A DNA stretch of 64,000 nt, from contig NZ_JABWGO010000005.1 of NCBI RefSeq assembly GCF_013363995.1, positions 452,711 to 516,710 of the forward strand, read 5' to 3'. Position 1 is the stretch's first letter; each line of letters starts with the position of its first letter. This DNA comes from Nonomuraea rhodomycinica (lineage in GTDB: Bacteria; Actinomycetota; Actinomycetes; Streptosporangiales; Streptosporangiaceae). This document shows, piece after piece, positions 34,168 through 43,181 of this stretch. The position numbers were made by a program, and so were the translations under genes. The notes beneath the pieces were generated by a model. That model saw only the letters and a list, made by a program, of their open reading frames with translations, ran no database searches and was not told the origin of the DNA.

Positions 34168-34176
34168 TCCGAAAAC
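34165..34176. promoter_or_regulatory. Operator overlapping the CUT1 promoter -10
   Basis: GTTTCCGAAAAC, an imperfect palindrome related to the 34087 site, covers the -10 hexamer and the predicted transcription start. Position is ideal for repression by the second LacI protein. Confidence 0.5.
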
Positions 34177-34210
34177 CTTTTAGTTCTCGGGGGTCCCGAA
34201 GGAGACAACC

Positions 34211-35482
34211 ATGAGACGACGGCTGGCCGGGATCGCCATCCTCGGACTGTTAGCGCTCACATCCGCGGCTTGCGGCGGCGGTGGCGGAGCCGGGTCGTCG
34301 GCCGAGCCCGCCGAGGGCCCGGCCACCATCACCATGTGGACGCGCGCCGCCACCCAGGCCCAGAGCGAGCGGCTCGTGAAGGCCTACAACAGCAGCCACA
34401 AGAACCAGGTCAAACTGACCGTCATCCCGACGGACAACTACCAGCCCCGCATCGCGGCCGCCGCCGGGGCCAAGCAGCTTCCCGACGTGTTCGCCGCCGA
34501 CGTCATCTTCGTCCCCAACTACACCGCGCAGGGCCTGTTCCTCGACATCACCGACCGGATCGCCGCCCTGCCGTACAAGGACAAGCTCGCGCCCTCGCAC
34601 ATGAAGCTGGGCACGATGGACGGCCGGCAGTACACGCTGCCGCACACCCTCGACCTGTCGGTCTGGTTCTGGAACAAGGACCTGTACCAGAAGGCCGGCC
34701 TCGACCCGGAGAAGGGGCCGAAGACGCTCAAGGAGTTCGCCCAGCAGGCGACCACCATCCAGGACAAGCTCGGCAAGGACGGCAAGGTCCACGGCACGTT
34801 CTTCGGCGGCAACTGCGGCGGCTGCTACGTCTTCACCTTCTGGCCCTCGGTCTGGGCGGCCGGCGGCCAGGTCATGAACCCCGAGGGCACCACCTCGCTC
34901 AACGACCAGCCGCCGATGACCGAGGTCTTCACGATCTGGCGCGAGCTGTACGACAAGAAGGCCACCGGCCCGACGGCCAAGGAGGAGCAGGGCCCCACCT
35001 GGACCGGCTTCTTCCCCAAGGGCGAGATCGGCGTCATGCCGATGCCCTCGACCACGCTCGGCCTCATGCCGAAGGACATGAAGATCGGCGTGACCCCGAT
35101 CGCCGGCCCCGACGGCGGCGAGTCCACCTTCGTCGGCGGCGACTCGATCGGCATCTCCTCCACCACCAAGAACGCCGACGCGGCCTGGGACTTCCTGTCC
35201 TGGACCATGTCGGAGGACGCGCAGGTCGAGGTCATGGCCAAGAACAAGGACGTGCTCGCCCGCACCGACCTGGCCGGCAACAAGTACTCCGCCGAGGACC
35301 CGCGCGTCGTGCTGATCAACTCGCTGGTGGCCAAGGGCCAGACCCCGTTCGCGCCGCGCTTCGGCCAGACCTTCAACGACCCGCAGGGGCCGTGGCTGCG
35401 CCTGGCGCGTGAGGCGATCTTCGGTGACGCCTCGAAGCTCCCGCAGCTCAACGCCGAGATCACGAAGTCGCTGCAGCAATGA
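34211..35482 (+). CDS. CUT1-type extracellular sugar-binding lipoprotein
   Basis: A 423-residue exported binding protein of solute-binding family 1. The lipobox is LTSAACGG (Cys21). ATITMWTRAATQAQSERLVKAYN is the usual first strand and helix; LDLSVWFWNKDLYQKAGLDPEKGPKT is typical of oligosaccharide binders. It should capture oligosaccharides released outside the cell. Codon 14 is TTA (34250-34252) and forms part of an operator-like sequence inside the gene. ATG 34211 follows AAGGAG. It leads an operon with two permeases, a GH127 enzyme and a secreted glycosidase. No cognate ATPase is in the operon, so a shared MsiK-type ATPase encoded elsewhere is expected. Confidence 0.9.
   Translation: MRRRLAGIAILGLLALTSAACGGGGGAGSSAEPAEGPATITMWTRAATQAQSERLVKAYNSSHKNQVKLTVIPTDNYQPRIAAAAGAKQLPDVFAADVIFVPNYTAQGLFLDITDRIAALPYKDKLAPSHMKLGTMDGRQYTLPHTLDLSVWFWNKDLYQKAGLDPEKGPKTLKEFAQQATTIQDKLGKDGKVHGTFFGGNCGGCYVFTFWPSVWAAGGQVMNPEGTTSLNDQPPMTEVFTIWRELYDKKATGPTAKEEQGPTWTGFFPKGEIGVMPMPSTTLGLMPKDMKIGVTPIAGPDGGESTFVGGDSIGISSTTKNADAAWDFLSWTMSEDAQVEVMAKNKDVLARTDLAGNKYSAEDPRVVLINSLVAKGQTPFAPRFGQTFNDPQGPWLRLAREAIFGDASKLPQLNAEITKSLQQ
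34248..34261. promoter_or_regulatory. Intragenic LacI-type operator in the CUT1 binding-protein gene
   Basis: TGTTAGCGCTCACA, identical in reverse complement to the ytfQ operator, lies at codons 13-17 of the gene. It forces a rare TTA codon. As a roadblock it would bring the operon under the first LacI regulator as well as the second. Confidence 0.6.
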
Positions 35483-36393
35483 CGTTGACGCTCACGCGCT
35501 CCGGACGGCGGGCGGCGCACGGCGCGCCGCCCGCCCGATGGCGCGGCAAGAAGGTCCAGGGCTGGCTGTACGCGGCGCCCACCGCGGTCATCGTCGGGGT
35601 GCTGTTCGTCGTGCCCCTCGTGCTCGTGGTGTGGATGTCGCTCAACCGCTGGCCGCTGCTCGGCCCGGCCCGCTTCAACGCCCCGGACAACTACGCCAGG
35701 ATCGCCGACAATCCGCTGTTCCTCGACGCGGTGCTCTTCACGCTGAAGTACACGGCGATCACCACGGTGCTGCTGTCGTCGGTCGCGCTCGGCCTCGCCC
35801 TGCTCGTGCAGGAGCGCCGGCCCGGCGTCGGCTTCTTCCGCACCGCGTTCTTCCTGCCGGGCGCGGTCGGCTTCGCCGCCGCCGCGCTGCTGTTCTACGG
35901 CATGCTCAACAACGACTTCGGCCCCATCGACCCGATGCTGCGGGCGCTGGGGATCACCCACGAGCCGGTCAAGTGGATCGGCACGCCGAACATGGCGCTG
36001 TTCTCCACGATCGCGCTGGTGCTGTGGCGCTTCGCCGGGTTCAACATGCTCATCCTGCTGACCGGGCTGCAGGCGATCCCGGTCGAGGTCTACGAGGCGG
36101 CGCGCAGCGACGGCGCCGGCCGCTGGCAGATCTTCACCAGGATCACGCTGCCGCTGCTGCGCCCCACGCTGGCCCTGATGCTGATCCTCAGCGTCACCGG
36201 CTCGCTGCTGGCCTTCGACCAGTTCTTCATCTTCACCAACGGCGGCCCCGACAACAGCACCGTCTCCATGGTCATGGTCGTCTACCGCGACGCGTTCTTC
36301 CGCTTCGACCTCGGCGGCGCCGCCGCCCTGTCGGTCGTGCTGCTGGTCGGCCTGGTCGGGCTGAACGCCCTGATGATGCGGAGGCTGCGGTGA
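35479..36393 (+). CDS. CUT1 sugar ABC transporter permease (MalF-like)
   Basis: A 304-residue membrane protein with about six helices. The first is AAPTAVIVGVLFVVPLVLVVW. The conserved EAA loop reads YEAARSDGAGRWQIFTRITLPLLRP, the contact site for the ATPase. It overlaps the binding-protein stop by four bases and the next permease by four bases. Together they import oligosaccharides; beta-L-arabino-oligosaccharides are inferred from the GH127 gene that follows. Confidence 0.9.
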   Translation: MTLTLTRSGRRAAHGAPPARWRGKKVQGWLYAAPTAVIVGVLFVVPLVLVVWMSLNRWPLLGPARFNAPDNYARIADNPLFLDAVLFTLKYTAITTVLLSSVALGLALLVQERRPGVGFFRTAFFLPGAVGFAAAALLFYGMLNNDFGPIDPMLRALGITHEPVKWIGTPNMALFSTIALVLWRFAGFNMLILLTGLQAIPVEVYEAARSDGAGRWQIFTRITLPLLRPTLALMLILSVTGSLLAFDQFFIFTNGGPDNSTVSMVMVVYRDAFFRFDLGGAAALSVVLLVGLVGLNALMMRRLR

Positions 36394-37154
36394 CCCGCGC
36401 TCTCACCCTGTCGGCGCTGGCCGTGCTGTTCCTGTTCCCGCTGGTGTGGAGCGGCTGGGCGTCGCTGGAGGACCCGTCCAACTACCTGGAGATGGCCCGG
36501 TTCGGCGAGGGGCTCGGCACGTACGCCACCAACAGCGTGCTCGTGTCGGCCATGACCGTCGCCGGCACGCTCGTGGTGTCGGCGCTCGGCGGCTACGCCT
36601 TCGCCCGCTTCGACTTCCCCGGCAAGAACCTTCTGTTCCTGGCCACGCTGGCGATCCTCATGGTGCCGTACGCGACGATCCTCATCCCGCTGTACGTGCT
36701 GCTCGGCTTCATCGGCCTGCAGAACTCGCTGGTCGGCCTGTCCCTGGTGTTCGTCATGTTCCAGCTCCCGTTCGCGCTGTTCATGATGCGCAACGCCTTC
36801 GAGGCGATCCCGCGCGAGCTGGAGGAGGCGGCGCTGGTCGACGGGTGCGGCACCTTCCGGGCGTTCTCCCGCATCCTGCTGCACGCGGTGCGGCCGGCGC
36901 TCGTCACGGTCGGCCTGTTCGCCTTCCTCGCCTCCTGGAACGACTTCTTCGCCCCGCTCATCCTGCTCAACGACGGCTCTTCCTTCACGCTGCCCGTGGC
37001 CGTGGTCAGCATGACCCAGCGCACGTTCGGCGCGATCGACTACGGCATGCTCCAGGCCGGCGTCATGGTCATGGCCGTCCCGTGCCTCGTCCTCTTCATC
37101 GTCCTGCAGCGCCACTACGTGCGCGGATTCATGTCGGGAGCTCTGCGTGGCTAA
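36390..37154 (+). CDS. CUT1 sugar ABC transporter permease (MalG-like)
   Basis: A 254-residue membrane protein with about six helices. It shows FGEGLGTYATNSVLVSA, GGYAFARFDFPGKN and the EAA loop ELEEAALVDGCGTFRAFSRILLHAVRPA. GTG 36390 overlaps the previous stop (GTGA). The 3' end overlaps the GH127 start by eight bases. Slightly shorter at the N-terminus than typical MalG-like proteins, which is common for minimal CUT1 permeases. Confidence 0.9.
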   Translation: MTRALTLSALAVLFLFPLVWSGWASLEDPSNYLEMARFGEGLGTYATNSVLVSAMTVAGTLVVSALGGYAFARFDFPGKNLLFLATLAILMVPYATILIPLYVLLGFIGLQNSLVGLSLVFVMFQLPFALFMMRNAFEAIPRELEEAALVDGCGTFRAFSRILLHAVRPALVTVGLFAFLASWNDFFAPLILLNDGSSFTLPVAVVSMTQRTFGAIDYGMLQAGVMVMAVPCLVLFIVLQRHYVRGFMSGALRG

Positions 37155-39033
37155 CCCTGTCCTGCCCTCCTCGGGCGTGCTGTCCCCGTTGGGCCTCGAC
37201 TCCGTGCGGCTGGCCGCCGGGTTCTGGGGCGACCGTGCCGCCCTCAACCGGGACGTCACCATGGCGCACTGCCAGGAGTGGATGGAGCGCGAAGGCTGGA
37301 TCGGCAACTTCCGCGGGCAGCGCCCGCGCCGGGGCCGGGAGTTCAGCGACTCGGAGATCTACAAGCTGCTGGAGGGCATGGCCTGGGCCGACCACCCGGC
37401 GCTGCCGGAGCTCGCCGAGACCGTCGGCCGGGCGCAGGAGGGCGACGGCTACCTCAACACGCGCTGGAGCGGCAACCGCTACACCGACTTCGAGTGGGGC
37501 CACGAGCTGTACTGCTACGGCCACCTCGTCCAGGCGGGCGTGGCCCGGCTGCGCATGCACGGCGAGGACCGGCTGACCGAGATCGCGGTCCGCGCCGCCG
37601 ACCACGTGTGCCGGCGCTTCATGGACACCACCGAGACCTGCGGCCACCCGGTGGTCGAGATGGCGCTGGTCGAGCTGTACCGGGCCACCGGGGCCGAGCG
37701 CTACCTGGAGATGGCCCGCCGCTTCGTCGAGCGCCGCGGCCTGCCGGCGCTCGGCGACATCCCCTTCGGCCGCGGCTACTTCCAGGACGACGTCCCGGTA
37801 CGGCAGGCGCACGTCTTCCGCGGCCACGTCGTACGCGCCCTCTACCTGGCCTCCGGCGTGGTGGACGTGGCCGTCGAGACCGGCGACGAGGAGCTGCTCA
37901 AGACCGTCGAGGCGCAGTGGGAGCGGACCCTGGCCCGGCGCACCCACCTGACCGGCGGCATGGGCTCGCGGCACGCCGACGAGTCGTACGGCGAGGACTT
38001 CGAGCTGCCGCCGGACCGCGCCTACAACGAGACCTGCGCGAGCATCGCCTCGATCATGCTGGCGCACCGGCTGCTGCTGGCCACCGGCGACGTCAGGTAC
38101 GCCGACGTGGCCGAGCGGACGATGTACAACATGCTCGCCACCGGGGTGGCGCTGGACGGCCGCTCGTTCTTCTACGCCAACCCGCTGCAGGTGCGGGTGG
38201 CCGCCGGCCCGCCGGAGGGCGTCAACCACGCGGCCGAGGGCAGCCTGCGCTCGCAGTGGTTCGACGTGTCGTGCTGCCCCAACAACATCGCCCGCACCCT
38301 CGCCTCGCTGGGCGCGTACGTGGCCGCCGCCGACTCCGGCGGGGTGCGGATCCACCACCACACGCCCGCCGAGATCCGGCACGGCGAGCTGGCGCTGCGG
38401 GTGGAGACCGGCTACCCGTGGTCGGGCGGCGTGACCGTGCGGGTCCTGGAGGACGGCGCGGGCGCCGTGTCGCTGCGGGTGCCCTCCTGGGCGGGCGGCG
38501 CCACGCTGTCCGCCGGGTCCGGCCCGGCCCGGCCGGTCGCGCCCGGCTACGCCACCGCGGAGGGGCCGTGGCGGGCCGGGGACGTGATCCGGCTGGAGCT
38601 GCCCATGGAGCCGCGCTGGACGTACCCGGACCGGCGCGTCGACGCCCTGCGCGGCTGCGCGGCGGTGGAGCGGGGGCCGCTCGTGTACTGCGCGGAGTCG
38701 GTGGGCGACGAGCCGCCGCTGGCGCACCTGACCGTCCGCGTGTCCGCCCCGCCCGCGGAGGTCCCGCCCGAGGAGGCGGTCTCGGGCTCGCAGGCCCAGG
38801 TCCCGGGCTCGCAGGCCCAGGTCCCGGAGGAGGACGGCCCGGCCGGCGGCGAGGCGGTCGAGCTGGAGGTCGCCGCGGTGCGCGCGGCGCCCCGGGGCAA
38901 CGGCTGGCCGTACGGGCCGGAACCGGACCAGGTGAGCGGCGGCGCGGACACCGTGCTGCGGCTCGTCCCCTATCACCGGTGGGGCAACCGCGGCCCCGCC
39001 ACCATGCGCGTCTGGCTTCCCGTCGCCGAGTGA
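37147..39033 (+). CDS. GH127 beta-L-arabinofuranosidase
   Basis: A 628-residue enzyme, about the length of Bifidobacterium HypBA1 (658). The catalytic site is intact: Glu279 (candidate acid/base), Glu295-Thr-Cys297 and Cys376-Cys377 in DVSCCPNN, matching the HypBA1 Zn-Cys3-Glu centre in which a zinc-bound cysteine is the nucleophile. The (alpha/alpha)6 barrel covers about 1-400, followed by beta-sandwiches. There is no signal peptide, so it acts in the cytoplasm on imported beta-L-arabinofuranosides, releasing L-arabinose for AraA. GTG 37147 overlaps the permease gene. A 21-bp tandem repeat at 38784-38825 adds GSQAQVP twice in a non-conserved loop. Related GH146-type specificity is the main alternative. 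Confidence 0.9.
   Translation: MANPVLPSSGVLSPLGLDSVRLAAGFWGDRAALNRDVTMAHCQEWMEREGWIGNFRGQRPRRGREFSDSEIYKLLEGMAWADHPALPELAETVGRAQEGDGYLNTRWSGNRYTDFEWGHELYCYGHLVQAGVARLRMHGEDRLTEIAVRAADHVCRRFMDTTETCGHPVVEMALVELYRATGAERYLEMARRFVERRGLPALGDIPFGRGYFQDDVPVRQAHVFRGHVVRALYLASGVVDVAVETGDEELLKTVEAQWERTLARRTHLTGGMGSRHADESYGEDFELPPDRAYNETCASIASIMLAHRLLLATGDVRYADVAERTMYNMLATGVALDGRSFFYANPLQVRVAAGPPEGVNHAAEGSLRSQWFDVSCCPNNIARTLASLGAYVAAADSGGVRIHHHTPAEIRHGELALRVETGYPWSGGVTVRVLEDGAGAVSLRVPSWAGGATLSAGSGPARPVAPGYATAEGPWRAGDVIRLELPMEPRWTYPDRRVDALRGCAAVERGPLVYCAESVGDEPPLAHLTVRVSAPPAEVPPEEAVSGSQAQVPGSQAQVPEEDGPAGGEAVELEVAAVRAAPRGNGWPYGPEPDQVSGGADTVLRLVPYHRWGNRGPATMRVWLPVAE
38784..38825 (+). repeat. Two 21-bp tandem repeats inside the GH127 gene
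   Basis: Two identical 21-bp units code for GSQAQVP twice, in a Glu/Pro-rich surface loop. A recent slippage product. Confidence 0.75.
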
Positions 39034-39101
39034 CCCCCCCTCTCGGCCGAGTGCCCCGACCCGCCTCGCCGAGTGACACACCCCCCGCTGGAGGAGACCC
39101 C

Positions 39102-42100
39102 TTGCGTAGAACCCTGCCCTGTCTGGTCGCCCTGACCCTGGCGGGCGGCCTGCTCGCCGGCACCCCGCCGGCCGCCTCCGCGCAGGCGGCGCGGACGGCC
39201 GGGACGGCGGCCCAGGACCCGCTCGGCATGCCGGCCTTCACCGGCGCGGACCCGGTGCCCGACGAGCCCGTCGGCTACCAGCCGCGCAGGATGATGGAGG
39301 AGATCTACCGGAAGGAGAAGGGCGGCGACTCCTACTGGATCGACCGCATGCTGGCCCGGCCGGGTGACGACCCGGCGGGCACCTGGCTGATGTCGCGCGG
39401 CCGGGCGCTGTTCATGAAGGAGCACGACCCCAAGAAGATCGGTTTCGGCGGGTACGTCGCGTACTGGGAGAGCATCGACAACCGCGACGCCTACACGATC
39501 TCCTTCGGCACCGGCCTGGACGAGGACGTCTCCAAGCGGCTGCAGATGCCCAGCCACTGGAGCGGCCGGTACACCGGGGACGGCCTCGCGGTCGGCGTGA
39601 AGAAGTTCATCACGCACGAGAACGTCGCCGTGACGACACTGGAGATCACCAACACGGGTCCGGCGACCAAGGACGTCCCCATCACGGTGACCTCCCCGTA
39701 CGCCAGGACCGCGGACGGCGACCGGGAGCTGACCGGCGCGGTGTTCGCCAAGAACCGGCTGACCACGATCTTCCCCAGGCTCAGCGGTGACGGGCTGAAG
39801 GCCTCGGACGGCACGCTGAAGGGCTCGGTCACGGTCGCGCCCGGCCGGACGGTGCGGGCCAAGGTGCAGATGGGCTTCGTCACCGACGAGCTGCCCGCCT
39901 CCCGCTCGGAGTACGACGGCTACCGGGGCCGCTCGCCCGAGCAGGCGCTGCGCCGCCAGCTCCAGGACTACAACGCCTGGTGGGCGCGGAACATCCCCTA
40001 CATCGACGTGCCGGACGAGAACATCAAGAAGTTCGTGTACTACCGCTGGTGGCTCATGCGCTTCAACTTCCTCGACGCCGACATCCCCGGGAACGACTAC
40101 CAGTTCCCGACGTCGGTGGAGGGCGCGCTGGGCTACAACAACGCGATCGTGCTGACCGTCCCCATGTTCGTGCAGGACCTGAAGTACCTGCGGGACCCGA
40201 TCTACTCGTACGGGCCGTGGGTGTCGGCCGGCGAGGTGTCGCGCAACTCCAAGTACACCGACAACCCGGGCGACCCGGAGAACTGGTCGAACAGCTACAC
40301 CCAGTACATCTCGGCGGCGGCGCTGGAGAGCTACCAGATCCACGGCGGCCAGCCGGCGATCCTGCGCAACCTCGCCCGCTACGCCGAGAAGGACGTCCAC
40401 GGGCAGCTCGCCGCCTACGACTCCAACGACAACGGGGTCATCGAGTACGACCGGGAGTACATGACCGGCAACGACGCCGACGCGGTGTCGTTCCACTACT
40501 ACGGGCGGGCCAACGAGCGGCTGGAGGGCGCCTACGTCTACGCCAACGCGATGGCGGCGGCGCAGGCGTACGAGCTGACCGGAGACGCGGCCAAGGCCGC
40601 CGAGATGCGCGGCGTGGCCGACAAGGTGAGGAACGGCATCCTCACCCTGATGTGGGACGAGCAGGACAAGCTGTTCAAGCACCGTGACCTGCAGACGGGC
40701 AAGCTGATCCCGTGGAAGGAGTCGAACAACTACATCCCGTACGCGACCGGCCTGGTGCCCACCGACGACCCGAAATATCGGGAGGCGCTCCGTTTGTGGG
40801 CAGATCCCGCCGAATATCCGATCTTCCCGGCCTATACCGCTAACCAGAAGGACAAGGCGGAGGCCGCCGCGGCCGGCAACCCCGGCTCCAACAACTTCTC
40901 GCAGATCAACTCCACCCGGAACTTCGCGCTGTTCGGCAAGGCGCTGCGCCAGTACCAGTCGCCGTACATCACGGCCGAGCAGTACAAGCAGCTCCTGTAC
41001 TGGAACGCCTGGTCGCAGTACGTCGGCGGCGACACCCGCTACCCCGACGCCAACGAGTTCTGGGCCGACTGGAAGCCGGACACCAGGACCATCGGCTACC
41101 GCTCCTGGATCCACCACACGATCCTCGGCAGCAGCAACTGGACCGTCATCGAGGACGTGATGGGCCTGCGCCCGCGCTCCGACGGCAAGGTGGAGCTGTG
41201 GCCGGTGGACATCGGCTGGGACCACTTCACCGTCAACGGCGTCGACTACCGCGGCAAGGACCTGACCATCGTCTGGGACAAGCCGGGCGACGGGACCCGG
41301 CACTACGCCGGGGTCCCCGAGGGGTACTCGATCCTGGTCGACGGCAGGCGCAAGGTGACCCTGTCCGGGCTGGCGCACGCCACCTGGGACCCGGCCACCG
41401 GCAAGGTCGAGGGCGGCCAGGCGGTGTACACCGAGAAGGCGCCCTCGATGAAGGCGCCCGTCCAGGTGGAGCTCTCCGGCGACCGCATCGAGGACCTGTT
41501 CCAGAAGGCCGGCGTGGACCTGCGCTCCACCCGCCCCGACCTGGTCAAGGCCGCCACCGCCTCCCACGGCGACCCGGCCGGGGCGGTGGACGGGTTCACG
41601 ATCAACGAGCCGTACTGGGACAGCAAGGGGTCGGGCAGGCTGCAGGACTGGCTGGAGCTGGACCTCGGCTCGGCGCAGCAGGTCGACCGGCTCAGGCTGT
41701 ACTTCTTCGACGACCGCAAGGCGGGCGGGCACCGGGAGCCGGCCTTCTACGCGGTGCAGTACCAGGACGGCGACACCTGGAAGGACGTGCCCGGACAGGC
41801 CAGGAAGCCGGTCCACCCGCGGGCGAACCTCAACGAGGTCGGCTTCCCGGCCGTCACCGCGCGCAGGCTGCGGGTGCTGGTCACCCACCAGCCCGGCTAC
41901 GCGACGGGCCTGAAGGAGGTGCAGGCGTACCGCACGGGCGCCGACCCGGGCCCGGTCGTCAACCGGGCGCCCAGCGTGGTGGCCGTCGCCGATCCCGCCT
42001 TCAGCCGCCCGGGCCAGGCCAGGATCGACGCGGTGGTCAAGGACGACGCGCTGCCGTCCGGCAAGCTGACCACCCAGTGGGCCAAGGTCGACGGGCCCGG

Positions 42101-43139
42101 CGAGGCGTTCTTCACCGACCCGACGGGCACGAGCACGGTCGTCTCGTTCTCCGAGCCCGGCACGTACCGGCTGCGGCTCACCGCCTCCGACGGCGACAAG
42201 AGCAGCTCCGCGACCGTGACCGTGACCGCCACGGCCCAGGCCCAGCAGGTGAACGCGGCGCCCCGGGCCACGCCCACCGCCTCCTACACCTCCCCCTGGG
42301 AGAAGGTGACGGCCGTCAACGACGGCATCGACCCGCCGCGCTCCAACGACGGCGCCAACCCGCGCTGGGGCACCTGGCCGCAGCAGGGCACGCAGTGGGT
42401 GCAGCTCGACTGGCCGTCGCCGGTGCGGCTGAACAAGGCCGAGGTGTACTTCTTCGACGACGACGGCGGCGTCCGCGTGCCCGCCTCGTGGAAGATCCAG
42501 CAGTGGGACGGGGACTCCTTCGAGGACGTCACCGGCGTCGCCTCCTACCCGACGGCGGTCGACGCCTACAACGCCGTGTCCTTCGACACGGTCACGACCT
42601 CGAAGCTGCGCGTCCAGCTGGAGGCCGGCGGGGCGTCGGTCGGGCTGCTGGAGGTCAAGACGTACGAGGTCCCGCCGGACTCCGTCCGCCCCGTGCACGT
42701 CCCCACCCTGGCCGGGGCGCTGCCCGAGCTGCCGGCCACCGTGGAGACCGTGTACGCGGACGGCGCCCGCGGCTCGGCCGCCGTCACCTGGCAGCAGGTC
42801 ACGCCCGAGCAGGTCAGGACCGGCGGCACCAGCTTCACCGTCGCCGGGCTCGCCGAGGGCGTCCGGCAGCCCGCCCAGGCCACCGTGTACGTCCGCACGA
42901 CCGCGGCGGTGACCATCACCTCGATCGCCGAGGAGGCGGTCACGACCCGGGCGGGGGTGGCGCCGTCGCTGCCCGGGACCGTGGTGGCGACCTGCAACGA
43001 CGGGTCGAAGGACAGCTCCGTGGCCGTCGCCTGGGAGGCGGTGGGACCGGAGCGGTACGCCCAGCCGGGCACGTTCACGGTGACCGGCACGGTGGCGGGC
43101 ACCACCGTCCAGGCCAAGGCGACCGTGACGGTCCGCTGA
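39102..43139 (+). CDS. Secreted multidomain glycosidase-like protein (MGH1-like catalytic, discoidin and Ig-like domains)
   Basis: A 1,345-residue exported protein. TTG 39102 follows GGAGGAG; a signal peptide ends near PPAASAQA. A beta-rich N-terminal domain (about 40-260) precedes an (alpha/alpha)6-type catalytic-like domain (about 265-690) with NSYTQYISAAALESYQIHGG, GRANERLEGAYVYANAMA and RSWIHHTILG. Two F5/8-type-C (discoidin) modules (about 810-945 and 1,050-1,195; both contain RLYFFDD- or VYFFDD-like strands) flank a PKD/REJ-like Ig domain. Two Big_4 Ig-like domains (ELPATVETVYADG, SLPGTVVATCNDG) end the protein. It probably releases L-arabinose oligosaccharides from plant polymers for the adjacent importer. 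A GH121-like role, by analogy with Bifidobacterium hypBA1-hypBA2, is a hypothesis. Codons at 40771-40850 are unusually AT-rich. Confidence 0.8.
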   Translation: MRRTLPCLVALTLAGGLLAGTPPAASAQAARTAGTAAQDPLGMPAFTGADPVPDEPVGYQPRRMMEEIYRKEKGGDSYWIDRMLARPGDDPAGTWLMSRGRALFMKEHDPKKIGFGGYVAYWESIDNRDAYTISFGTGLDEDVSKRLQMPSHWSGRYTGDGLAVGVKKFITHENVAVTTLEITNTGPATKDVPITVTSPYARTADGDRELTGAVFAKNRLTTIFPRLSGDGLKASDGTLKGSVTVAPGRTVRAKVQMGFVTDELPASRSEYDGYRGRSPEQALRRQLQDYNAWWARNIPYIDVPDENIKKFVYYRWWLMRFNFLDADIPGNDYQFPTSVEGALGYNNAIVLTVPMFVQDLKYLRDPIYSYGPWVSAGEVSRNSKYTDNPGDPENWSNSYTQYISAAALESYQIHGGQPAILRNLARYAEKDVHGQLAAYDSNDNGVIEYDREYMTGNDADAVSFHYYGRANERLEGAYVYANAMAAAQAYELTGDAAKAAEMRGVADKVRNGILTLMWDEQDKLFKHRDLQTGKLIPWKESNNYIPYATGLVPTDDPKYREALRLWADPAEYPIFPAYTANQKDKAEAAAAGNPGSNNFSQINSTRNFALFGKALRQYQSPYITAEQYKQLLYWNAWSQYVGGDTRYPDANEFWADWKPDTRTIGYRSWIHHTILGSSNWTVIEDVMGLRPRSDGKVELWPVDIGWDHFTVNGVDYRGKDLTIVWDKPGDGTRHYAGVPEGYSILVDGRRKVTLSGLAHATWDPATGKVEGGQAVYTEKAPSMKAPVQVELSGDRIEDLFQKAGVDLRSTRPDLVKAATASHGDPAGAVDGFTINEPYWDSKGSGRLQDWLELDLGSAQQVDRLRLYFFDDRKAGGHREPAFYAVQYQDGDTWKDVPGQARKPVHPRANLNEVGFPAVTARRLRVLVTHQPGYATGLKEVQAYRTGADPGPVVNRAPSVVAVADPAFSRPGQARIDAVVKDDALPSGKLTTQWAKVDGPGEAFFTDPTGTSTVVSFSEPGTYRLRLTASDGDKSSSATVTVTATAQAQQVNAAPRATPTASYTSPWEKVTAVNDGIDPPRSNDGANPRWGTWPQQGTQWVQLDWPSPVRLNKAEVYFFDDDGGVRVPASWKIQQWDGDSFEDVTGVASYPTAVDAYNAVSFDTVTTSKLRVQLEAGGASVGLLEVKTYEVPPDSVRPVHVPTLAGALPELPATVETVYADGARGSAAVTWQQVTPEQVRTGGTSFTVAGLAEGVRQPAQATVYVRTTAAVTITSIAEEAVTTRAGVAPSLPGTVVATCNDGSKDSSVAVAWEAVGPERYAQPGTFTVTGTVAGTTVQAKATVTVR

Positions 43140-43181
43140 CGGCCCGGTGACCGGCCCGGTGACGGCCGGCTGAGCCTGGGG

